Assembly: GCA_016198545.1 (NCBI GenBank)
Contig: JACQIJ010000205.1
Location: 1 to 10,883, forward strand
Length of the DNA: 10,883 nucleotides
Source of the DNA: Pseudomonadota bacterium
GTDB taxonomy: Bacteria; Pseudomonadota; Alphaproteobacteria; Micavibrionales; Micavibrionaceae
Direction: 5' to 3'
Made by a program: the position numbers and the translations under genes. Shown here piece after piece: positions 1 to 8,700 of the stretch (within the stretch, counting starts at the first letter, position 1; every line of letters begins with the position of its first letter). Below the pieces are notes generated by a model, which saw only the letters and a program-made list of their open reading frames with translations, ran no database searches and had not been told where the DNA came from.

Positions 1-14
1 GCATGGGGAAGACG

Positions 15-2417
15 ATGAAAAAACTATCTGCGGCCGACAGGATTGACCGCTTTTTATGCGGAAAGCAACAGCATCCGTTCGATTTTGTAAACAATCCGAT
101 TTTCTTTTCACCCCGGCCCGATGAAAAATCAGACTACACAAAGTTCCTTCGCAATAAAGCCAAGCTCGATTACACGCTCAGCAATATCACCAACAAAGGT
201 CTGCATCACGGGATAGTCATCGGTTCCATGTCGAACGGGCATGAAGCTTATCATGTAGCTGAAGAGAACAGGGAAAAAATCATTGAAAGTTCAAAAACGT
301 GGGCACGGGTCCCCGGTTTGACCACGCAGAGGCTTTCGCACGCGGTGGCTCCAGAAATTCTGATGTCGCGCATCGTCCTGCCCTACAGGCAGCAGAATGC
401 TTTTTATACCGGCCTTGCGGCCAATGCTAAACCGGAAATGGCGTGGATAGGCGTCGGCGCCTATGAAGGCGTGCTGCGTAATACGCGCGAAAGCAATGCC
501 GTTATGCGCGGCGCGAAATACCAGGACTACACATTCGAGGACTGGTGGGTTCCAAAGGTCATAGATTGCAGCGCCATGATGCTGGGCGGCGACTGGTCTT
601 ATTCGCGCTACGGCAATGCGGAGGCAATAGTCGCCGATATGACGCAGGCGGGGTTTCTCGACCATCTTCGCGACCATTCCGGCCCGGGGGCGGCGTTTTC
701 CGTGGTCGATGCGAGCGGCAGGCCAGTTACGCTGGCGGACCGGGCGTGGGAAACGGCAAAGCATATCGTTGATGTCGTGGAGCGCGGCTTCATAACGGAT
801 TTTGCCGTCGCCGCGCTGGTCGCGCGGTTCCAGCTTGATGACTGGCTGCGCGATACGTCGGGAAAATCGCCCATAGACAGGGGGAAAGCGCACCCGGTTC
901 TTTTGAATCGTTCCAGGGAAGATCTGGCGCGCATGGACAGGCTGAAAGAGATCATGCTGCCCTATATCGCGGCGAAGTGCGCGCACTGGATGCCGTATGG
1001 GGAAGACAAAAATCTGAAATCCTATTTCAAGGCAAAAGTCCTTCCCGCTGCGAAGGACTTCGATGCATCTGCCGTGCAGGCTTCGAAGGATGAATTATTT
1101 GCCTATCTTCCGGATTGCGGATTTATAAACCCGGATTATTACGGCCCCGGCAAAATACAGGTGCCGTCTTCGCTGCAGATGGCATTTCAAGAGGCGGGCG
1201 CAGGCGAAGCTTATCCCCGCCGGCGCGGCACGGATGGTGATTACTTCCGCACTAAATCCGCTATTTTCGAGCGCAATCACTTCGACAGGTTGCCGATCTG
1301 GGAGCAAAGCTTTCTGACTATCGCGGCGGGTGCTCACGAAGTGTTCGATAACCCGAAGGCGCTTCCGCGCTCTTTCTTTATCGCAATCGATCCCAAGGGC
1401 GGTACGCATGCGCGTAAATATGCGGAAGCAAAAGGGTTGCTTTTCGTGAAGGAAGCGCAGGCTCATGGGGATCCTGTCGATAACAGGAAGAACGGTTTTG
1501 TCGCGCAGGTGGTGGATCCGCGGCGGAAGCTTGCCGGCGAAATGCGCGATCTTCTCGGGGGGGATGCGCTGTTTGGCGCGGATGGCGCCGCAAACATCGT
1601 TACTTACGTTGATTTCCTGGACGGGTACAAGGATGCGCTGCGCTTCGCCGATGGCATTGCGGCGCAGGGGGAGAAATCCAACCTGTCATCGCGGGCGAAG
1701 CTTGAAGGTCCGATGGACTGGATGGAACGCAACGCCACGGGCATCGTTCTTTTGCCTGACTGGCCTTACAGCCCCAAGGAGGTCGAATTCGTCATGGCGG
1801 CCGTCAAACTGAAGCTGGGTCTGACGCCCCGGCCTTTCGATGGTGCGAAGTACCGCATGGATATTTATATGTTCGATCCGGATGCGAAAGGCCTTGAAAG
1901 CAAGCTGAAAGAACAAAGCCTTCATGACCTGATAGCCACGCTGGGCGCAGTCGCCGAAAAGTGGATGGACAGCAAGCCGCCTGTTCCCGCGCGCGATACG
2001 TGCCTGGTTTTGGCGCAACTGCTGGAGCTGTCGGACAAAATGCTTGATCCGATGCACAGGAATGCTCAGCACACGGTCAATCCTTTGACTGGCGTTAAAA
2101 GCGCAAGCGAGATCGTCAGGTGGAGCGAAGTCAACCTGATGTCCCCCGGCTTTACGCGGTTCAGATGGACGGAACCGGAAAAAGCGCGCGATCTGATGGC
2201 GTCGGCTGTCGGCGATGGCGGGCGGGAATCGATGCGCGACCGTCTTTACCGCAAGCTTTTGATTGTTGCCGCGGCGCAGTTTGAGGAAGAAGACCTTGAG
2301 GGGCTTCACCCCGATTACACCGATGCATGGGTGTGTGCGCACGGCCTTGATTCGCTGGAAAAAGAACGAAAGACGCCAGGGCAAACCCGCTACATTGATC
2401 ATCGCAGACCTACGTAG
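15..2417 (+). CDS. Large uncharacterised protein with two nucleoside 2-deoxyribosyltransferase/DUF4406-like segments
   Basis: About 800 residues. I chose the ATG at 15 because it is preceded by a purine-rich GGGGAAG stretch and opens with a typical MKKLS start. An in-frame ATG at 3 would add four residues, and a start left of the window cannot be excluded. No signal peptide or membrane segment is visible, so it is probably cytoplasmic. Segment one runs from GSMSNG (residues 70-75) to a DCSAMMLGGDWSYS stretch (184-197) with a glutamate at 203. Segment two starts near DGYKDALRF (536-544) and ends in GIVLLPDWPYS (576-586) with glutamates at 589 and 591. Both fit the nucleoside 2-deoxyribosyltransferase/DUF4406 pattern: an Asp or hydrophobic strand, then Leu-x-x-x-Trp-x-x-Ser, then a Glu a few residues on. 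In that fold the Glu attacks the N-glycosidic bond of nucleosides or nucleotides. Copy two lacks the usual Gly after Ser and may be inactive. The rest is unrecognised. First gene of the operon, 46 bp before the RNase J-like gene. The gene is certain; the fold call is tentative. Confidence 0.88.
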   Translation: MKKLSAADRIDRFLCGKQQHPFDFVNNPIFFSPRPDEKSDYTKFLRNKAKLDYTLSNITNKGLHHGIVIGSMSNGHEAYHVAEENREKIIESSKTWARVPGLTTQRLSHAVAPEILMSRIVLPYRQQNAFYTGLAANAKPEMAWIGVGAYEGVLRNTRESNAVMRGAKYQDYTFEDWWVPKVIDCSAMMLGGDWSYSRYGNAEAIVADMTQAGFLDHLRDHSGPGAAFSVVDASGRPVTLADRAWETAKHIVDVVERGFITDFAVAALVARFQLDDWLRDTSGKSPIDRGKAHPVLLNRSREDLARMDRLKEIMLPYIAAKCAHWMPYGEDKNLKSYFKAKVLPAAKDFDASAVQASKDELFAYLPDCGFINPDYYGPGKIQVPSSLQMAFQEAGAGEAYPRRRGTDGDYFRTKSAIFERNHFDRLPIWEQSFLTIAAGAHEVFDNPKALPRSFFIAIDPKGGTHARKYAEAKGLLFVKEAQAHGDPVDNRKNGFVAQVVDPRRKLAGEMRDLLGGDALFGADGAANIVTYVDFLDGYKDALRFADGIAAQGEKSNLSSRAKLEGPMDWMERNATGIVLLPDWPYSPKEVEFVMAAVKLKLGLTPRPFDGAKYRMDIYMFDPDAKGLESKLKEQSLHDLIATLGAVAEKWMDSKPPVPARDTCLVLAQLLELSDKMLDPMHRNAQHTVNPLTGVKSASEIVRWSEVNLMSPGFTRFRWTEPEKARDLMASAVGDGGRESMRDRLYRKLLIVAAAQFEEEDLEGLHPDYTDAWVCAHGLDSLEKERKTPGQTRYIDHRRPT

Positions 2418-2463
2418 AAAAAGCAAAAAAAGGCGACATAGCGAACAGGGATTTTAAAAGAGT

Positions 2464-5400
2464 ATGACAGAAACGGGCGCCGAAATTTTAAGACGCATAG
2501 GGCTGGCGGATAGAGGTTATGGCGGCCGGGCAGACAATCCCATAGTGTTGACCGGATCCGCCGCCGATCCGAAAGGGCTTCTGACCGTCGCCCTTACATC
2601 TGAAACGCATATCGATAAAAAGGGTTTTCCTGCCGATATAAAACTCACATGGTGGCGGCACCTTCCTTTCGGGGGGAGCGCAAATCAAAGCCTTGCGCGC
2701 ATTTCTTATGCCCCTTCCGGAAAGCAGGGTGCGCGGCAGCTTGATGAGGTTTGGATTCTGGGCTCCCGCGTCTTCAGCCGCGCGGCAGGCGATACGCTGG
2801 ATAATCCCGCAACCCGGAAGAGCGTTCACCGCGTGTTTGAGGCCGTCAACCGTCTCAATACGCTGTTGTGCGAGGGCGGGTCCATTGAGAACACGGCGAA
2901 GATACTGGAGGAATGCTATATCCGGCAGGTGGCGGGCGAGGACTTTGCCCTGCAGGGGGTATCGCGCGAGGGCGGGTTCAGTTTTCTGCTTTCCCCTTAC
3001 TTCACGACCACCGGCGCGCAGGGCGCTCATGAAAATCTTGTTTTCAGGGAAACGGATTTTGAGCAGATGAAAAGAGTTCTGGGCTGCCGCGTCAACACGC
3101 TGGAAAAAAGCCGCAGCTTCGATGGAAACCGCCGAACATCTTCGGTCGATCCGCAATCAGGCGTTTTGTATGAGGCGGTTTCGGAAATGCGGCAGGCGAA
3201 AAATTCTTTGCGTCTCAAAGTTTCGGTAGATACGGACGAAAACGATCAGGGTGCGCGCGGCATACCGGACCTCCTTGATCTGACTTTTGCCCGCAAGGGA
3301 GGCGACGTCGTTTTGGAGAAGGCTGTATTCATGGGCCGGGCCATCCAGCCGAAGGATACGGATCGATTGCTGGGCCTCATCGGCTTCACGCAGGCCGTGA
3401 TCCGGGATTTTGCTGACTATAAATTTCCGGCCTTCCGCGACTGGATGGCGAAATACAATCTGACGGACCTCAGCAATCCTCTGCCGCAGCCTAAGCCGCT
3501 GGAGGAGGGGGGCAGCTTCTACTATGTTTCTCTTCATGGCTGCGGGTTTGAGAAAAAAATCGAAAATTTTGGAGACCAGATCGGCATTGCCGCGCTGTTT
3601 TTGCATTGCGGCCTGAAAAAGGATGGAAGCGTCAGTCGCATCGGCACGGCCATTGATTTTCCCTTTGCCACGGGCGGGCCTGATTCCAACTTCGATGGCG
3701 CAATACCGGATTATCTTCAGTTCTGGGACGACATCAAATGCTTTTGTATTACGCACGATCACTTCGATCATGCCGACGGGCTTCCCTACTATGCCGCAAG
3801 AGGTATGATGAAGGGTAAGGAAGTCTATGCGACGGACTACGTGAAGCGCGCTCTGGAGCGCAAAATGAACAACCTGAACGTTCCGGCCCGCTTGCGTCCT
3901 AAAATCCATGTTATCGAGAAAGAAGGCGCCGTTCCCGTTCTTGATGATGAAGGCAATGTGCGTACATGGGTTCAGTATAGCGCGAATGCGACTGAACATT
4001 CGGCGCTTTGTACGCCATATATCGTCACGGGCTGTTACAACGATGTGCATTACAACGGATCGGCCGTCATTTATGGCGATGCCAATGAAATGACGGAGAT
4101 TGGCAAAGGGTTCATGACCCGCAACGTTATGGTCCTGCCCGAACAGGCAGCCTTGCATAATCGGCCTGTGACGCGGGAGAAGCTCGGCAGGTTGCTGCTG
4201 ACTCTGCACGACGTGACGGCTGTTCGGCATGACGGCTTTGCGCCGCGCAAACAGGAAGTGCAGGATAACCTTGAAAAGCTGTTCGGCATGTTTTCCGACA
4301 AAGGCATTCTATTTGCCCCCATCAGCACAAACCATTCCGAATATATTGTCGGCCTGAATGTCGCTGTGAAGACCGAGAGGAATGTCGTGGGGGTTGGCGG
4401 CAATGCGGAAGAACGGCTGCGCACGATGAATCTTCTGGGCGTTCACCCCCACCTGGATTTGAGAAAGGTGGAAATCAGCCTTAATGACGGGGTGATACCA
4501 GCCGAAATCGTCGAGAATTACCTTGCCTATATCAACAGGGAGGCAGACACCGAGTGTTCGGAGAAGGAGCGTCAGGCGTGCGTGAAAAAACTGCACCAGG
4601 CGCGGCTGGAGCACATGATGGAGAAGATCCATCCCAGCAAGCGGGAAAAGATGCAGAGCACAGACATTTATATGTTGCGCAGTCTTCAGGAGTATGGGGC
4701 ACTGGTCTTCGAAAACGATCTAAATGGCTACCTGATGTATCAGGCGATTAAAAACAAGCAAAGACATGCTTCGAACCGCGCTGGGCGCACGTCCGCGACA
4801 GGTAAAAATTTCCGCGACGATCCTGAAAATCTGCTTATTTTTATTACCGGCACGCAGGGCAATGTGGAGGAGAAGAAGTCGACGCTGCAGAAGATCGTAG
4901 ACTCGATCTCGTTGCTGGACAACGATGAGGCGACAAGCAGCACCGGATACAAAATCGACATGGATAAATACATTGCGATCATTACGCAGCCGGCCATCGT
5001 CGGGAACGAGGACTATCAGGAAACGATGATCCGCGAGTTGATCCGGAAACGGAATCTGACAGTTGTAGGTGCTTATATAAACGGTTTCAAGATATATAAT
5101 CCGAAGGGTCGCCGTGCGGCCATAGAGCGCAGCCTGGACAGCATGGGCTGGCAGCGCAAAACCCTTAATGACGGAACGATTCAGGTATACGGGCGGCCCA
5201 TTCACGTCCACGGCCACGGTTTTGCGGGCAATATGGTTCAGATTGCAAGGCTTATCCCATCCCAGCTGCATGAATGTCACCACATACCCGATTACGATTC
5301 CTACAATGCCTTTACAAACCTGATGGGCAGGAACGGCCTTACGCACTCGGGGATCAAGCCCGACGATTTCAAGGTGTTTGAACTGGATGCGCATGCGGAG

Positions 5401-5754
5401 GAGAAAGAGGATAAATTTAAATGCGTCGCGCAGCTGGATCCATCTTATATCCTGCTGCGCAATGACCGGCGCTTCGGCCAGTTTCACGGCGGATCTCTGG
5501 AGATGGTGCGCGCGACGATGGCCCGGCGCGAAGGGCAGAACAGGGAAGATGGCCTTGCGGCCCGCAGCAGCGGTGAGGATGTTTTCAGGAAGCTTACGGC
5601 CAGCGTCGATTGGGAGATTGTCAGCAACCCGCGCAAAAAGCCGGATAACTGGCGGCCTGAAAAGGTTGGGCCGTCTATTGCGGATGTGCGCGAGAGGCCG
5701 CGAAAGCCGCGCAGCCGCATGATTTTTGGCATGCCCGAAGCAGGGGTGGCCTGA
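2464..5754 (+). CDS. Giant RNase J-like metallo-beta-lactamase/beta-CASP nuclease with novel N-terminal region
   Basis: 1096 residues, about twice the length of ordinary RNase J (~555). Residues 1-345 match nothing I recognise. The metallo-beta-lactamase part starts near 351. Its metal-binding motif is HDHFDH at 431-436, followed by H512 (in ATEHSA) and D539 (in IYGDANE). The beta-CASP hallmarks follow in RNase J order: D583 in LHDVTA (motif A), ISTNHSEY at 620-627, VGGNAEE at 644-650, ITGTQGN at 794-800, PAIVGNE at 843-849 (RNase J has PIPGNE), HVHGHGF at 914-920 (motif B, H918), and H939/H940 for motif C. The spacing from VGGNAEE to ITGTQG is about 100 residues longer than in RNase J. Motif C reads HECHHIPDY instead of the usual HGE. 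RNase J acts on RNA as an endonuclease and 5'-to-3' exonuclease, and the intact metal ligands suggest nuclease activity here. The substrate is unknown. The C-terminal tail is basic. The start at 2464 has AGGGA 12 bases upstream. The stop lies 1 base before the next gene, so translational coupling is likely. Confidence 0.92.
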   Translation: MTETGAEILRRIGLADRGYGGRADNPIVLTGSAADPKGLLTVALTSETHIDKKGFPADIKLTWWRHLPFGGSANQSLARISYAPSGKQGARQLDEVWILGSRVFSRAAGDTLDNPATRKSVHRVFEAVNRLNTLLCEGGSIENTAKILEECYIRQVAGEDFALQGVSREGGFSFLLSPYFTTTGAQGAHENLVFRETDFEQMKRVLGCRVNTLEKSRSFDGNRRTSSVDPQSGVLYEAVSEMRQAKNSLRLKVSVDTDENDQGARGIPDLLDLTFARKGGDVVLEKAVFMGRAIQPKDTDRLLGLIGFTQAVIRDFADYKFPAFRDWMAKYNLTDLSNPLPQPKPLEEGGSFYYVSLHGCGFEKKIENFGDQIGIAALFLHCGLKKDGSVSRIGTAIDFPFATGGPDSNFDGAIPDYLQFWDDIKCFCITHDHFDHADGLPYYAARGMMKGKEVYATDYVKRALERKMNNLNVPARLRPKIHVIEKEGAVPVLDDEGNVRTWVQYSANATEHSALCTPYIVTGCYNDVHYNGSAVIYGDANEMTEIGKGFMTRNVMVLPEQAALHNRPVTREKLGRLLLTLHDVTAVRHDGFAPRKQEVQDNLEKLFGMFSDKGILFAPISTNHSEYIVGLNVAVKTERNVVGVGGNAEERLRTMNLLGVHPHLDLRKVEISLNDGVIPAEIVENYLAYINREADTECSEKERQACVKKLHQARLEHMMEKIHPSKREKMQSTDIYMLRSLQEYGALVFENDLNGYLMYQAIKNKQRHASNRAGRTSATGKNFRDDPENLLIFITGTQGNVEEKKSTLQKIVDSISLLDNDEATSSTGYKIDMDKYIAIITQPAIVGNEDYQETMIRELIRKRNLTVVGAYINGFKIYNPKGRRAAIERSLDSMGWQRKTLNDGTIQVYGRPIHVHGHGFAGNMVQIARLIPSQLHECHHIPDYDSYNAFTNLMGRNGLTHSGIKPDDFKVFELDAHAEEKEDKFKCVAQLDPSYILLRNDRRFGQFHGGSLEMVRATMARREGQNREDGLAARSSGEDVFRKLTASVDWEIVSNPRKKPDNWRPEKVGPSIADVRERPRKPRSRMIFGMPEAGVA
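5742..5746 (+). promoter_or_regulatory. Ribosome binding site fixing the start of the ExoI-like gene
   Basis: AGGGG lies inside the last codons of the RNase J-like gene, 9 bases before the ATG at 5756. It supports that ATG over the in-frame TTG at 5726, which has no comparable purine-rich site. The TGA of the upstream gene ends at 5754, so ribosomes finishing that gene end directly on this start. Confidence 0.65.
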
Positions 5755-5755
5755 T

Positions 5756-8700
5756 ATGAAGATAGGCAAAAAGCAAGATCTCTGGCACCTGATTCGGATG
5801 GGAAAACTGGTCAAGATCGACATCGATTTTGAGACAACCTCCCTTATCAGGAATTTTTCGCAGGTGACGTCATACGGCGATGCGCTGGGCGACATCGCCG
5901 GGAATTTCGCCGGTTCGGAGGAAATCTCGGTCAGGCTTCAGGAAAGATACCTGCCGTCGCCTGAAGCGCTGCTTGTAACTCAAACGCGTTACAGGGAGCT
6001 GCGCAGTCCGGAGCGCGCCGACCACGCAAAGGCAATGGGCCTCATCGCGCAGCGCTTTGAGAATGCAGTAGATCAGGTTTTTAATGCTCTTAATCTTGAA
6101 AAAAAGGAAGTGACGTTCACGACCGTACGCCGCGCAGGCCGCGACGATTATAAAAAGAAGGTAACGGAAAAGGTTATAGAGTATCCGTTGCTGAATGAGG
6201 ATGGCCAGACCGTCTATGATGTGCGTTATCATCCGGAAAGAAAGAAAATCGCCTACCGTTTCAGTGAGGATCCCAAGTCTCCTTATTACGAGAATTTTGA
6301 AAACAGCTATTACACTGATGAATACGGGCAAAAATGGCGCTGGACGGACCCGCGGCTTGAAGTTGGCGGATTCCGTATCAAGTGGGCTGATTTGTACTGG
6401 TTGCGCGTCAATATGGTGCGGGCGGGAATTCATCCGTCCAACGCGTTCTTTGCCTATTCAAAGGCTTCCATCAGCAACAAGGAGCGTCCGAAGAATTTTG
6501 CCGTCGACGGCAGCACCGTCGCTATCAATACACACCTTTTCGGCCCCGTCGGAGAGGATTCGCTGAAGCTGGGTGAGCGCATAGACCCGCAGTTCGGCGG
6601 CGGCGTCGTCTCGGCGCGTCTTGAAAGTATCATGCAGGCAAATACGCGCTATGCGAACAAGGCGCGCGGCATAAGGGGCGGCATTCTTATGCCGGATGGC
6701 ACGCTTTACGACAGGAATCGGGGACACCGCAGTCCCGCTTATGACGCTAAGGCGTCCTTTGCGCTTTATAATTATTGCCGTGAAATCGCGCCTGATGTCG
6801 TGCGCCGGATGGAAGAACAGACGGACGAAAAGGAACTGAGGCGAATTCTGCCCGGATCGGATATGACCGACAGCCGCCCGCCGCTTTACGCAATGCCGCG
6901 CAATGACTATCCCCACGGCCCCATCGCGGATCCCGTTCTTCATATTGCGCTCGATGACCGCGAAGGAAATTTCCGTCGTGAAATTCTGATGCGCATGGAT
7001 ATAAACCTGCGTTCATATGAGCGAAGAGGAAAAAAGCTGACGCAGATGTCATCGGCTGATTTTTATGCATTGATGAAAAATGCGCGTGCTCCGGACTCGG
7101 TCTTGAGAGTGGAATCCCTGCGCCGCTGGCCGGGCGTTACGCGTCTTGAGGACGCTCTGGAAACGTCGGCGGGCAGAAAGTGGGATATGAACGCGCTGCG
7201 CGATACGGCGGAGGGTAATTTTAATTTCATCAATGAAAACCCTGAAATCATCATGCGCATCCGCGGGGCTGCGGCGCGCATGAACCGGGATGCATTCCTG
7301 CGCGCGGAACGCGAAAATCCCATGATGGAAGAGCAGTTCATCAACAGCGGCTTCGGGGATCTCGATTATCTCCGGCAGGAAACAAAGCAGGAAAGACAGG
7401 CGCGTCTGAAGGGCAAGCCGCTTCCTGACCGTGGCGCCATGCCCGGATTCTTCGATATGCTTTATAACAAAGCGCAGATTGAATACCGCTTTTTCAATAT
7501 GGTGGAGGAGGGTCTGCATCGCCTTGCCCTGCATCCCTTGCCAGTCGACTATTCAGACAGCGCGGAAGCAGTGGAGAACTTCGGGGATCTCTGCAGGCGC
7601 ATGAAACAGAAGTTCAGAAAGAAAAATGTGCCGTTTCACAGTACGTTGTTCCGCGACCTTGTCGATGATGAGGATTGCGAAGACCGTCAGGGCAGCGCGG
7701 ACGTTCTTTCTCCCCTCAACGTAGAAAAGGCGCGCGCTTTCCGCTGGAGCCTGCGCCAGCGTCTGCTGGAAGACGCAGCTGCCGCCGCTGCTGACAAAAC
7801 AGCGGCTTACAGCCGCGGTCTCATGGATTACGAGGAAATGAACAAGGGACGCATTCTCTTTCCCAACATCGACAGGAACTGCGATTACCGCATCGTGGAT
7901 AAAAAAGGCAGGGTTCTTCCGATTGACTACCTGCATCGCCTGTATCAGAAAAATCCGAAAATGGTTCGTGACAGGCTGGATAAGCGCGTATGGCGCATCC
8001 AGTTCTATCGCATGTCTTCCGATCCATCCGTTAACGTCACGTTGAACCTGTTCGATATAGGGGGGCGGCTTAATGAATTGAGCCCCGCCTGGCAGAAGCG
8101 CTATGAAACGTTGACGCGCATCAGTCTGAACGGCCCGCCAAACGAGGATCCGTCGAATGCGCGGTGGTACACGATCGGGAAGGCGGAGCAGGAGATAAAG
8201 CGGTTGGAGGTAAATGCCAGCCTGAGGGAAGGCGGCGAAGGCGTATCGCGCTCTTATTCCGACTATGCGGACGGAAAGGCGGAGGCGTATGCCCGCACCG
8301 ATCTGGGGCAGCGTATCATCGGCGAGTATATCGAGGACATAGGGGCCTTGAAGGAAAAATACCGGCTTGATGAAAAATTTGCCTTTGCCGCGCGCTACGA
8401 TCCAAAATCCGGTCTGCCCTATGATTACATCGAATACGAAATCCCGGCAGAAAACCATGTCGTCATTGATCTGCCGGATGCGCATATCCGCAGGCCCGTG
8501 GAGGATGCGCGTTTTGTGCCTTTTGCCTTTATCGCCGGACGCATATCCGAAAACGACCGGAAGAAGGTCGAGGAAGGAGGCGCGGCAGCCGTCCTGCGCG
8601 GGCAGCAGACGGGCCGGATGTATTATGCCGGGCCGGTATCTTTCAGCAAGGCGCCGCCGGAAAGTCCCGCCTATTCGGATATGTACGAACGCGCGCGCCA

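Noticed and set aside
3..1007. ATGGGGAAGAC occurring both at 3-13 and near 997
   Set aside because: A short match in otherwise unrelated coding context; most likely chance.
3157..4230. Antisense open frame of about 357 codons
   Set aside because: It covers the metal-binding HDHFDH region of the RNase J-like gene on the other strand and has no domain signal of its own.
5726..5755. TTG start for the ExoI-like gene, 30 bases upstream of the chosen ATG
   Set aside because: It would overlap the upstream gene and has no ribosome site, whereas the ATG at 5756 has AGGGG at a good distance.
4720..5895. Antisense open frame of about 391 codons spanning the junction of genes 2 and 3
   Set aside because: It overlaps the RNase J motifs B and C and the start of the ExoI-like gene, both supported by clear family motifs on the + strand. 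No independent support.
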